In this document: piece after piece, positions 7,762 through 15,901 of the stretch
Position numbering within the stretch: the first letter of the stretch is position 1
Layout of the letters: each line of letters begins with the position of its first letter
Assembly: GCA_026627345.1 (NCBI GenBank)
Contig: JAPNUP010000051.1
Coordinates: forward strand, 1-64,000
From: Bacillota bacterium
GTDB taxonomy: Bacteria; Bacillota; Bacilli; Alicyclobacillales; SLC66
Reading direction: 5' to 3'
Length of the DNA stretch: 64,000 nucleotides
Program-made: the position numbers and the translations under genes
Notes under the pieces: generated by a model
The model's database searches: none
What the model was told of the DNA's origin: nothing
What the model saw: only the letters and a program-made list of their open reading frames with translations

Positions 7762-8079
7762 CTATTTATATTGCTTGGCCAGAAAATCAGCGACCTGCTT
7801 CACTGATTTAGCATCGCGGCTCAGTAGCCGACCGCGCAACTCTCCCTCTTCAAATACAAGAAAGGAAGGAATGCCCATCACGTCATAGCGCTCCGCGATA
7901 TCAGGCACCTCGTCGCGATTGCAACGCAGGAGCCGAAACGTTGACGCATATGTTTTCTCCCACTCAGGCAATGTCGGCTCGATCCGTTTGCAGTCTGGGC
8001 ACCAGTTGGCATACACTTCTATAATCACTCTACCGCTGGCAATCGCTTCGTCCCACTGCTCGACAGACGTAATTTCCAC
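7762..8079 (-). CDS. Thioredoxin-like protein with a WCPDC active site
   Basis: A 105-residue single-domain thioredoxin fold. The redox motif is WCPDC at 26-30 instead of the WCGPC of classical thioredoxin, and the cis-proline loop is present as GIPSFLV. It resembles the YtpP/YdfQ-type accessory thioredoxins of Bacilli; the Pro-Asp pair should shift its redox potential, but partners are unknown. GTG at 8079 is chosen because GAGGGGG lies nine bases before it. The TTG at 8088 would sit directly against that site. It stands alone between the 2-hydroxyacid dehydrogenase and a terminator. Confidence 0.88.
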   Translation of the reverse strand: MEITSVEQWDEAIASGRVIIEVYANWCPDCKRIEPTLPEWEKTYASTFRLLRCNRDEVPDIAERYDVMGIPSFLVFEEGELRGRLLSRDAKSVKQVADFLAKQYK

Positions 8080-8158
8080 CTTTAGCAACCCCCTCTTCGA
8101 TGCGCACTCCTATATAGCGTACATCTCGTGGTCAAGAGGTGTCAAATAGCGATAGAGT

Positions 8159-9133
8159 TCACATAAACACTTCAGTGAGCAACGGAAGTCCGTCTAGTCC
8201 ACGCAAAATGTTGTCAGCCGTTAAAAGGGCCATGGCTTCCCGCGTTTCATGTGTCGCGCTGCCTATATGCGGCGTCACGATGACATTTTTCATATGTAGC
8301 AAAGGGTGTTCAGCCGGAAGCGGTTCAGGATCGGTCACATCCAAAGCGGCGCCGGCAATGACACCCTCTTGCAAAACGGCGACAAGAGCTGCCGTATCAA
8401 CGACTTGACCGCGTGCAGCATTGACAAAAAACGCTGAGCGTTTCATCTGTGCGAATTGCGCAGCCCCGAATAGTCCCCGCGTATGCTCTGTCAGAGGCGT
8501 CAGCACAACGATACAGTCAGACTGTGCTAACACCTCTGAGAGCGTCCCATAAACGGCTCCTAGCTGCTGATCACCCATGCGCCTGCTGCGATTGTGATAC
8601 ATCACGTGCATGTCACTTGCGAGTGCCCTTTTAGCCACTGCAGACCCGATATCACCCATGCCGATGATGCCAAGTGTCTTCAAAGCCAAGTCATGCCCAT
8701 AAGGCATTGCCTCTCCATGCGCGAATCGCCCACTTCTGACGTGATCGACAGCTTCAACGAGCCGGCGCATCACGAGCAGCACCAGCGCAAACGTCAGGTC
8801 GGCTGTGGCATTGACGAGAACACCAGGGGTGTTGGCGAATGGAACACCTTTCGCTTTGCAAGCCTTTACATCTACGTTATCGTACCCGACCGCAGATTGC
8901 GCGATGACGCGCAATCGGGGCGCTTTCGCCAGCAATGATCCGTCCACCTGAATGCCCCCGTGCGGCACAAAGGCATCTGCATCTTGCAACCACTCCATGA
9001 GCGTAGCATGTGGAATCGCATGCTTAGCATCATCCCACACCCGTAAGGTGCAGCTTTCCTGCAGACGCGAGGTGAGAGCCGGATGCACCGGTCCTGCGAT
9101 CACCACGCGTCTTTCTGTACGCTGATCACTCAC
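8159..9133 (-). CDS. D-isomer-specific 2-hydroxyacid dehydrogenase (glyoxylate/hydroxypyruvate reductase-like)
   Basis: A 324-residue NAD(P)-dependent dehydrogenase with a split catalytic domain around a Rossmann domain. Visible are the nucleotide-binding [10 protein letters not shown], the catalytic Arg in NAARGQVVD, the Glu in DVTDPEPL and the His in TPHIGS. The arrangement fits glyoxylate/hydroxypyruvate or 2-ketogluconate reductases rather than serA, since no ACT domain follows. The GTG start at 9133 overlaps the spo0A stop as GTGA, so it is probably translated in step with spo0A. I know of no functional link between the two. Exact substrate uncertain. Confidence 0.88.
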   Translation of the reverse strand: MSDQRTERRVVIAGPVHPALTSRLQESCTLRVWDDAKHAIPHATLMEWLQDADAFVPHGGIQVDGSLLAKAPRLRVIAQSAVGYDNVDVKACKAKGVPFANTPGVLVNATADLTFALVLLVMRRLVEAVDHVRSGRFAHGEAMPYGHDLALKTLGIIGMGDIGSAVAKRALASDMHVMYHNRSRRMGDQQLGAVYGTLSEVLAQSDCIVVLTPLTEHTRGLFGAAQFAQMKRSAFFVNAARGQVVDTAALVAVLQEGVIAGAALDVTDPEPLPAEHPLLHMKNVIVTPHIGSATHETREAMALLTADNILRGLDGLPLLTEVFM

Positions 9134-9981
9134 ACTTTATGCTCCATTCGTAACTTGTCTGCGATCATGGCGATAAATTCCGAATTGGTCGGTTTCGCCT
9201 TACTCATACTGACAGTGTAACCGAATACCTGGGTGATGGCTTCACTGTTGCCACGACTCCAAGCCACTTCAATGGCATGGCGAATCGCGCGTTCGACGCG
9301 CGAAGAGGTCGTCGTGAACTTTTTAGCAATCTCCGGGTACAAGACTTTGGTGACTGAACCCAAGATTTCAATGTCATTGTACACCATCATAATGGCTTCT
9401 CGTAGGTACTGATATCCCTTAATGTGCGCTGGTACACCGATTTCGTGAATGACGCCAGTGACCAGTTGATCGATGCTACGTGTTTTTGGCGCAATCGACA
9501 CCAGTCGCGGCGAGGACATGGTCTGGGTAGAAGGTAGCGCATAACTGACACTCATCGCCCCGCCAGAAGATCCCACTGCCGCACGGGTACGCTCGCTATA
9601 GATCTCCACTTTCATGACATCGCGAATTCGTTCAAGTAAAACATCGAGGTCAAATGGTTTGAGTACATAGTACAATGCACCCAGTTCCATAGCTTTTTTC
9701 GTGATGGACTCTTGTCCAAACGCCGTTAACATGATTGTGCGCGGACAGGCGCCACCGTCGACAAAGCGCAGGCGTTCCAAAACGCCGATACCGTCTAGTA
9801 CAGGCATAATGATGTCGAGTACGAGAACATCCGGCTGGTGTTGCTCGATCTGCGCAAGAACCTCTTGTCCGTTATGCGCAACACCTACAACTTCCATGTC
9901 CGCGTGATCGCTTAAATACTCATACAGCAGATCCGCGAACTCCCTATTGTCGTCTGCAATCAAAACGCGCGTTACATTCAC
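9130..9981 (-). CDS. spo0A: Stage 0 sporulation response regulator Spo0A
   Basis: Master regulator of sporulation entry, 283 residues. The receiver domain has Asp10/Asp11, the phosphorylated Asp56 (VLDIIMP), Thr86 and Lys108. The C-terminal DNA-binding domain carries [20 protein letters not shown] and the recognition helix [20 protein letters not shown], nearly identical to other Spo0A proteins, ending [16 protein letters not shown]. The frame extends to an ATG at 10080, but the GTG at 9981, preceded by AAGGGGG, gives the normal N-terminus; the extra 33 codons have no receiver homology. It follows spoIVB, as in B. subtilis, and is separated from it by a terminator and Spo0A boxes. Confidence 0.97.
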   Translation of the reverse strand: MNVTRVLIADDNREFADLLYEYLSDHADMEVVGVAHNGQEVLAQIEQHQPDVLVLDIIMPVLDGIGVLERLRFVDGGACPRTIMLTAFGQESITKKAMELGALYYVLKPFDLDVLLERIRDVMKVEIYSERTRAAVGSSGGAMSVSYALPSTQTMSSPRLVSIAPKTRSIDQLVTGVIHEIGVPAHIKGYQYLREAIMMVYNDIEILGSVTKVLYPEIAKKFTTTSSRVERAIRHAIEVAWSRGNSEAITQVFGYTVSMSKAKPTNSEFIAMIADKLRMEHKV

Positions 9982-10017
9982 TATTAGACAATCCCCCTTA
10001 ACATTCTCCTTCTTCCA

Positions 10018-10102
10018 TTCGACATATTGGACAATCGTTCCTGTCTGATCCACAAAAGACTTTCCGACGGCTTCAGACATCGAGCCCTCATATTTTGTCG
10101 AA
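10018..10102 (-). promoter_or_regulatory. spo0A upstream region with two Spo0A boxes
   Basis: TGTCGAA, the core of the 0A box, occurs at 10018-10024 (minus strand) and within TTTGTCGAA at 10094-10102 (plus strand). A weaker AGTCGAA is at 10106-10112. All lie in the 140 bases between spoIVB and the chosen spo0A start. Autoregulation of spo0A through such boxes is known in B. subtilis. The sigma-A and sigma-H boxes are not clear enough to mark. Confidence 0.6.
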
Positions 10103-10138
10103 AAAAGTCGAAAAGCAGGTGCGTCACACCACCTGCTT
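10101..10138 (-). terminator. Rho-independent terminator overlapping the spoIVB stop
   Basis: A nine-bp stem AAGCAGGTG/CACCTGCTT (10113-10121 with 10130-10138), eight-base loop, then TTTTCGACTTTTTT on the minus strand. The spoIVB stop codon lies in the loop. The T-tract runs into a Spo0A box. Confidence 0.8.
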
Positions 10139-11293
10139 CAGTCCGTTCGAGCGAATAGCATCCTGCGATTTTGCTTGTGTAGCTTGCAACATCCACTGTG
10201 CGTATATGCCGAAGCCTTGTGTAGGATCACTGACAAATACATGCGTCACCGCTCCGATCAGTTTCCCGTCTTGAAGGATCGGGCTGCCACTCATTCCTTG
10301 GACAATCCCGCCTGTCTTCGCCAATAACACAGGGTCTGTAACGCGAATCACCATGCCTTTGACGTCAGCTACACTCTGGTGATTGACTTTAACGATTTGT
10401 ACGTCAAACGCCTGCACCTTCTGGTTGCTCACTACGGTGAGGATCTTGGCAGGCCCGACGTGGACATCTTGTGCACGCTCGACGACAATCGGGCGATCGT
10501 ATAGACCGTGATCGGGCGGATTAGCCATCGTGCCAAACACACCGAACGCTGTATTGCGTGCAATCTGGCCGAGAATCATGTGATCGTTTAAAAAGGAACC
10601 GCGAACCTCGCCTGGCTGTCCGCTTTCCCCACGCTCGATCGAGGTCACTGTCGCGTGCACGATCTGGCCGTTGCCTTCAATGGCCTGACCGGTGTCTGCG
10701 TCTGCGATCACATGCCCCAACGCGCCAAAAGCATGGGTTTTCGGAACGTAAAAAGTGAGCGTACCGACACCGGATGCAGAATCGCGAATGAACACTCCTA
10801 GGCGATATGTGCCTGAATCGGCATCGTATAGCGGCTTGATTTTAGTTTCGACAGCTTCCCCTTTACGGCGTATCGACAGCGTCAAACTTCTCTTCTCTGT
10901 TCCCGCTTGCTGGATCAGCTGCGCTACCTGTGTGACCCCACTAACTTTATGCCCATCGATCGCGACTATCACATCTCCTACGTGCACATGGGCTTGTTCC
11001 GCTGGACTCACGGCATCGCGTCCGAGATGCGTCAGATGGTACCCCACCACCAAGATCCCGCTGGCATGCAGCTTGACGCCAATCGATTGACCACCTGGGA
11101 TCACCATTGGTTCTGCATTGTCTTTGGCATTGGCGAACAGCGCTAGCCACGAAATACCGTTTTCAGACAATGCTTTCGGTTCTTGCATCTGCTCTGCCGC
11201 TGCTGCCGCCTGCGGGTGAAAGCTGATGCCACCTTGAACAGAAATGAGTGCTGTTGTGATAACGGATAATAGAACTGATTTGAAAGACTTCAC
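10124..11293 (-). CDS. spoIVB: SpoIVB serine peptidase of the sigma-K checkpoint
   Basis: A 389-residue exported serine protease made in the forespore, which cleaves SpoIVFA and so triggers pro-sigma-K processing. An N-terminal membrane/signal segment spans residues ~6-30. A PDZ domain lies around 70-160. The SpoIVB peptidase domain carries His194 in GALGHVI, Asp320 in VTDPVL and Ser335 in GMSGSPIL; the 15-residue Asp-Ser spacing matches that of the B. subtilis triad. GTG at 11293 is chosen because GAGGAGGG lies seven bases before it; the frame continues upstream without such a site. It sits between recN and spo0A as in other spore formers. Confidence 0.95.
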   Translation of the reverse strand: MKSFKSVLLSVITTALISVQGGISFHPQAAAAAEQMQEPKALSENGISWLALFANAKDNAEPMVIPGGQSIGVKLHASGILVVGYHLTHLGRDAVSPAEQAHVHVGDVIVAIDGHKVSGVTQVAQLIQQAGTEKRSLTLSIRRKGEAVETKIKPLYDADSGTYRLGVFIRDSASGVGTLTFYVPKTHAFGALGHVIADADTGQAIEGNGQIVHATVTSIERGESGQPGEVRGSFLNDHMILGQIARNTAFGVFGTMANPPDHGLYDRPIVVERAQDVHVGPAKILTVVSNQKVQAFDVQIVKVNHQSVADVKGMVIRVTDPVLLAKTGGIVQGMSGSPILQDGKLIGAVTHVFVSDPTQGFGIYAQWMLQATQAKSQDAIRSNGLKQVV

Positions 11294-11395
11294 GGCTTCA
11301 CCCTCCTCGTGCACGTTTGCGTCAGTGCTTCTATCGTGCCCGGAGAGTGCAAAGGCGATGTTGCTCAAAACATGCCATGCAAGGAGGATTCCCGG

Positions 11396-13090
11396 TCAAC
11401 CGGTCAATGCCCCCATCTTGATCATTTCTCGCGCATGATCCATCGTGGTGGTGGTAATCTGATCACCACTGATGATGCGCGCAAGCTCGCGGACTCTACC
11501 TTCGTCGTCAAGCACATGGACTAGCGTGTGCGTGCGATGGTCATCTGATTGCTTTTCGATGAGCAGATGGTGACTGGCCAGACTCGCCATCTGCGGTAGA
11601 TGAGTCACGCAAAGGACTTGCCTGGTCTTCGCCAGATGACGCATTCGCTGTGCAACAGCCTGCGCCGCGCGACCTGAAATGCCAGTGTCTATCTCATCAA
11701 AAATAAGGGTAGAAACGGGTGTATGCTCCGACAATACATCGATAAAGGCAAGCATTGTACGAGACAACTCCCCGCCTGATGCGATTTTTGCCAGCGGCTT
11801 CGGGTCTTCTCCGCGATTGGCACTAAAGAGGATTTCCACATCGTCCAGACCCGTACTTGAAGGCGCTACTCGTTGAAACGAAATGACAAATCGCACGGCT
11901 GGCATCAGAAGACTCTCAAGCGCACCGACTAGTTCTCGTTCTAGGTTCTGAGCAGCTTGAAGACGGACAGCTGAAAGCCGGTCACCCGCTTGCTGCAGCT
12001 GCTCTTGTGCTTGATCGTGACGCTGTTGCAACTCGGCCAAAACTTCTACGTGGTGCTCAAGTTGATCGACTTCTGTCTTTATAGTCTCTAGATACGACAA
12101 AATTTCCTGCGACGAATCGCCGTACTTTTTCAAAAGGCGCTCAATGGCGGCGAGGCGATCCTCAAGGCGGTTGAGGCGGGCGGGATCAAAGTCATTTTCG
12201 TCTTTATAATGCCTGACAAAATCAACCGCTTCCGTCAGGTTAACCTGCGCCACGTTGATGTATTCATGCAATTCTTGCAGGCCCGGATCGTAGCGTGCCG
12301 CAGCCACAAGTTCATCGAGAAGGCGATGCAGCTCTGTCAAGATAGCCGGCGTACGCTGATCGCCTTCATATAGGTGTAGGTAGACGTCATCGACGGCCGA
12401 ACGAAGGCGTTCATTGTATTGCATCTTGTTGCGCAGCGCGCGTAGCCTTTCTTCTTCACCGGCTTTGAGTCTGACCGTTTCGATCTCTTGAATCTGAAAG
12501 CGAAGCGAGTCCAGCCTTCGTTCCCGTTCCCGATCATCCCGGTGCGCTGCGACCATATCGCGCCGCGTCTGCGCATAAGCTTGGTAAGCCGTCTGATAAG
12601 CGCTAAACGCAGACGCCACTTCAAAGCCCCCATAGGCATCGACTAATCCTAAATGGACTTCTTTTCGAAGCAAAGACGTGCTGTCATGCTGACCGTGCTG
12701 TTGCACGAGATGCTCGCCGATCTGTCTTAGTACTTGGGCAGTGACCATTCGTCCATTGACACGGGCCACTGTTTTCCCAGATGCAGACACCTCTCGCGCG
12801 ACCACGAGTTGTTGATCCAAACATTCAATCCCAATATCCTCTAAAAGTGAGACGAGTGATACAGGCATCTTCTGCTCAGGCCAGTCAAAAAGGCCTTCCA
12901 CATACGCTTTATCTGCTCCCTTACGCACCAGATCACTGCTAGCCCGCGCTCCAAGCAATAAGCCTACTGCATCCAGGAGAATAGACTTCCCTGCACCCGT
13001 CTCACCAGTCAAGCACGTAAAACCGTTTTCAATTGTCAAGGTAAGCGCCTCAATTAATGCCAATTGCCGAATCTGCAACATGCGCAGCAT
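11396..13090 (-). CDS. recN: DNA repair ATPase RecN
   Basis: An SMC-like protein of 564 residues acting early in double-strand break repair. The N-terminal Walker A is GETGAGKS (29-36), a long coiled coil spans about 160-370, and the C-terminal ABC half holds the signature ASGGELSRTMLA and Walker B LIFDEIDTGISG. ATG at 13090 is placed nine bases after AAAGGAG; a GTG two codons earlier is too close to that site. It is directly downstream of argR, in the same order as B. subtilis ahrC-recN. Confidence 0.97.
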   Translation of the reverse strand: MLRMLQIRQLALIEALTLTIENGFTCLTGETGAGKSILLDAVGLLLGARASSDLVRKGADKAYVEGLFDWPEQKMPVSLVSLLEDIGIECLDQQLVVAREVSASGKTVARVNGRMVTAQVLRQIGEHLVQQHGQHDSTSLLRKEVHLGLVDAYGGFEVASAFSAYQTAYQAYAQTRRDMVAAHRDDRERERRLDSLRFQIQEIETVRLKAGEEERLRALRNKMQYNERLRSAVDDVYLHLYEGDQRTPAILTELHRLLDELVAAARYDPGLQELHEYINVAQVNLTEAVDFVRHYKDENDFDPARLNRLEDRLAAIERLLKKYGDSSQEILSYLETIKTEVDQLEHHVEVLAELQQRHDQAQEQLQQAGDRLSAVRLQAAQNLERELVGALESLLMPAVRFVISFQRVAPSSTGLDDVEILFSANRGEDPKPLAKIASGGELSRTMLAFIDVLSEHTPVSTLIFDEIDTGISGRAAQAVAQRMRHLAKTRQVLCVTHLPQMASLASHHLLIEKQSDDHRTHTLVHVLDDEGRVRELARIISGDQITTTTMDHAREMIKMGALTG

Positions 13091-13131
13091 AGGCACCCTC
13101 TCCTTTGCAAGCCACGGTTACGCCAATCGAT

Positions 13132-13584
13132 CTACAGCATACTTTTAATCCGCTCAACGAGGGCACATGCACCGTCTTTGGAGCGAGAGATCAGAAGGAC
13201 CGTATCGTCTCCAGCGACCGTACCGAGCACTTCAGGCCACTCTAAGGCATCGAACAATGCTGCCGCCGCATGAGCGTTTCCAGGCATCGTGCGCATGACC
13301 ACCAGGTTTTCGGCGAAATCGATTGCGATAAACACATCATTTAGGAGACGATGCAGTTTCACATCCAAATTGAAAGTGGAAGGGTCTGTTGGAAGAATAT
13401 ACTTATAACGACCATCCGAAGCCATAGGAACTTTAATCAAATGCATCTCCTTGATGTCTCGCGATACGGTTGCTTGCGTCACTGTAAATCCGGCAGCACG
13501 CAAAGCTTCTGCCAAATCCTCTTGTGTCTCAATAATCTGTTGTTGCACGATCTCACGTATCTTCAGCATGCGTTGACCTTTCAC
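13132..13584 (-). CDS. argR: Arginine repressor
   Basis: A 150-residue ArgR/AhrC protein. The N-terminal winged helix starts with KIREIVQQQ and holds VTQATVSRDIKEMHLIKVP. The C-terminal oligomerisation/arginine-binding domain has MPGNAHAAAALFD and the GTVAGDDTVLLI motif with the two Asp residues that bind arginine. It represses arginine synthesis and activates its breakdown. GTG at 13584 follows AAGGAG by eight bases. The gene is 19 bases after nadK. No arginine gene is in the window. Confidence 0.96.
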   Translation of the reverse strand: MKGQRMLKIREIVQQQIIETQEDLAEALRAAGFTVTQATVSRDIKEMHLIKVPMASDGRYKYILPTDPSTFNLDVKLHRLLNDVFIAIDFAENLVVMRTMPGNAHAAAALFDALEWPEVLGTVAGDDTVLLISRSKDGACALVERIKSML

Positions 13585-13603
13585 GTCTCACACTCCTTAA
13601 GAT

Positions 13604-14461
13604 TTATGACTCTCCGCTAAGTTTTCCTTGTAATATGGAGAAGAACGCACGCTCGCGCCAGCGAATCAGTGTCGTATCGCACGCTGCACGGCGCACGATC
13701 ACCCGATCCCCTGTCTGAAGGCCAAAGCCTACTTGTCCATCGACTGTCAGTCCAAAATCGTGATGCGTGGCACTAACCTCTACGGTGACCGTCTGCTCAC
13801 ACCCGATGACACATGGCCTAGATACCAACTTGTGGGCACAAATCGGCGTGAGAATCATCACTTGCATATGCGGCACGACAATCGGCCCACCGCAGGACAA
13901 AGAATAGGCAGTAGAGCCCGTCGGAGTCGACACGATTAGTCCATCGCCTGCAAACGCATCCCAAAGCTCTCCATCTACTGACACCGACACCTCAATCATG
14001 CGAGCGAATGAACCTTTTCCGATCCCAGCGTCATTTAGGCCAATGGAGCTATGCACACATTCTTCTCGCCGCCAGACTTCCGTCCGGATCATCATGCGTC
14101 GCTCCAGAAAGAAGTCACCTTCCAAAACACGCGTCACAGCCATCTCCAAGTCCGATGGTTCCGCCTCTGACAAGAAGCCGAGGTGGCCAATGTTGATGCC
14201 AAGAAGCGGAATATCGTATGCCGCAAGTTGTCGAGCGACCCCAAGTAATGTGCCGTCTCCACCCAGTACAAATATCAGATCGACAGCTTCAGGGAAATCG
14301 CAAATGGGCTTGCCCACGTCAGCTCGACCGATCGCCTCAGCTGTGTCCTCATCGAGAACAACGATGGCGCCACGCGCAGTGATCGAATGCACCAGCCGCG
14401 TAGCGATCTCATTCGCGGAGGCCTTGTTGCGATTGGCGATGATCCCAATCCGTTTCGGCAC
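13604..14461 (-). CDS. nadK: NAD kinase
   Basis: This enzyme phosphorylates NAD to NADP. It has 285 residues, with the phosphate-binding GGDGTLLG, the NIGHLGFLSE segment, and the conserved FAGDGLIVSTPTGSTAYSLS stretch followed by a glycine-rich region. The sequence is clearly PpnK-like. It lies between a small membrane protein gene and argR. The order tlyA-nadK-argR-recN is common outside the B. subtilis group, where nadK lies elsewhere. Confidence 0.96.
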   Translation of the reverse strand: MPKRIGIIANRNKASANEIATRLVHSITARGAIVVLDEDTAEAIGRADVGKPICDFPEAVDLIFVLGGDGTLLGVARQLAAYDIPLLGINIGHLGFLSEAEPSDLEMAVTRVLEGDFFLERRMMIRTEVWRREECVHSSIGLNDAGIGKGSFARMIEVSVSVDGELWDAFAGDGLIVSTPTGSTAYSLSCGGPIVVPHMQVMILTPICAHKLVSRPCVIGCEQTVTVEVSATHHDFGLTVDGQVGFGLQTGDRVIVRRAACDTTLIRWRERAFFSILQGKLSGES

Positions 14462-14474
14462 GTTAAGTCCCCCC

Positions 14475-14990
14475 TTACTTCTGCATCGAAAGCAACCAGC
14501 CCGTAGCTATGCCAATCGCCAGCCACAAAAGACGCGACCGCCAGCGGCGACGATGATAACGCGCAGGATAGTCAATGCTAAAGTCCACTACTTCAATCGT
14601 TCCCGCATCCGGGCATACATACACAACAGGAGACTCGTAAGAGAGGTACAGGGGGAATAGCTGACGTCGCAACCATACGCCACTTACGCGATCCGGATCG
14701 CGAGTGCTACGCACGCGCGCCGGATACGGCATGCCATCTTTCTCTACGACGAAATCTGCAACGATGTAATTCGTGAACTTGCGCGAACCAAAATATGTAC
14801 TCATTTCATGCGCGACGCGTTCCTGAACAATCCGGTACCCTTTCTTTTGCAGAAATTCCGCTGCATAGTGCAGCCTCTCTCGTTGTGACTGGGAGGCGAA
14901 TTCACCAAGCGGACTGGCGAGATACTTTCCGCGCAACCACAAAAAAGCCACCGTCAAAAACGTCAACAAGGCCAGGATAGCCAAGCGCAT
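14475..14990 (-). CDS. Hypothetical membrane protein with two terminal membrane segments
   Basis: An unrecognised protein of about 171 residues. A hydrophobic segment lies at ~3-19 (LAILALLTFLTVAFLW) and another near the C-terminus (LLWLAIGIATGWLLS). Between them is a soluble, basic domain with many Arg and Tyr (LHYAAEFLQKKGYRIVQERV), perhaps facing outward. The start is uncertain: ATG at 14990 abuts GGGGGG, and a TTG at 14984 lies six bases after it and may be the true start. The stop is 13 bases before nadK. Conserved hypothetical proteins occur at this position in related Bacilli as far as I know; function unknown. Confidence 0.7.
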   Translation of the reverse strand: MRLAILALLTFLTVAFLWLRGKYLASPLGEFASQSQRERLHYAAEFLQKKGYRIVQERVAHEMSTYFGSRKFTNYIVADFVVEKDGMPYPARVRSTRDPDRVSGVWLRRQLFPLYLSYESPVVYVCPDAGTIEVVDFSIDYPARYHRRRWRSRLLWLAIGIATGWLLSMQK

Positions 14991-15085
14991 CCCCCCGTAC
15001 GTCTTTGTTCGATGGCCCCGACCAGATTCCTGCAAGGATCAGTAAATAAACTGTGAATCCGTCACATTAAGAAGACCAACTTGTC

Positions 15086-15901
15086 CTATTGCAGCTGGCC
15101 GTGTGCTGTAGCAACCGTCGCCGCAATGTCCACTTGCGTAACCGCAGATACACTCTCGGTACCCTCACTCGGAGCGCTTGCCCACAAGAGAAACTCGATA
15201 TTGCCCTCGCCGCCACGGATCGGAGAGTGCGTAAGCCCATGAATAGCGAAACCGGCGGCTGCGACTTGCGTTAACACCTGCTCCAGTACACGAGCATGTG
15301 TCTCTGGGTCGCGGACAATTCCACCTTTTCCCACAGCTTTTGGACCAGCCTCAAACTGCGGCTTGATCAAGGAGACAAGTACCGATCCCGGCAAAAGTAT
15401 TTGTCCTAGTTTCGGGAGCAACTTGCTAATCGAGATAAACGAGACATCCATCACAGCCGCGTCAGGCCTTGGGTCAAAGACGTCTACTTCAGCATGTCGA
15501 AAATTCATACGCTCCATCACTCGTACGCGAGGGTCCGTCCGTAGTTTCCAAGCCAATTGCCCATAGCCGACATCCACGCTATAGACAAGGGCAGCCCCAT
15601 GTTGAAGAGCGCAGTCTGTAAAACCACCTGTCGAAGCCCCTACGTCTAGCACCACACGGTCTGAAAGCGAGACCCCGAACACTTCAAGCGCGCGCTGTAG
15701 CTTCAAGCCCCCTCGACTCGCATATGGATGCACAGGTCCGGTTACCGATAGCACTGCATCCACGGAAACTTTTTCTCCCGCCTTATCAAGCGTTGTGTCT
15801 CCTAACCTTACAAGCCCTGCCATGATCAGACGCTTAGCGAGCTCCCTTGTTTCTGCCAGCCCGCGAGACACAAGCAATACGTCGGCACGTTCCTTTTTCA
15901 T
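15086..15901 (-). CDS. tlyA: TlyA family rRNA 2'-O-methyltransferase
   Basis: A 271-residue protein with an N-terminal S4 RNA-binding domain (RADVLLVSRGLAETRELAKR...) and an FtsJ/RrmJ-type methyltransferase domain with the SAM motif LDVGASTGGFTDCALQ. TlyA methylates cytidines in rRNA. The KADK-type catalytic residues appear spread as K66 in SRGGLK, the Asp in DVSFIS and Lys in SLIKPQFEAG. Its ATG overlaps the dxs stop as ATGA, so translation is coupled. B. subtilis has the same neighbour pair (dxs-yqxC). Confidence 0.93.
   Translation of the reverse strand: MKKERADVLLVSRGLAETRELAKRLIMAGLVRLGDTTLDKAGEKVSVDAVLSVTGPVHPYASRGGLKLQRALEVFGVSLSDRVVLDVGASTGGFTDCALQHGAALVYSVDVGYGQLAWKLRTDPRVRVMERMNFRHAEVDVFDPRPDAAVMDVSFISISKLLPKLGQILLPGSVLVSLIKPQFEAGPKAVGKGGIVRDPETHARVLEQVLTQVAAAGFAIHGLTHSPIRGGEGNIEFLLWASAPSEGTESVSAVTQVDIAATVATAHGQLQ

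Noticed and set aside
9982-10080. 33-codon N-terminal extension of Spo0A from ATG 10080
   Set aside because: The extra residues have no receiver similarity and include a Spo0A box; the GTG at 9981 has a much better SD and gives the standard N-terminus.
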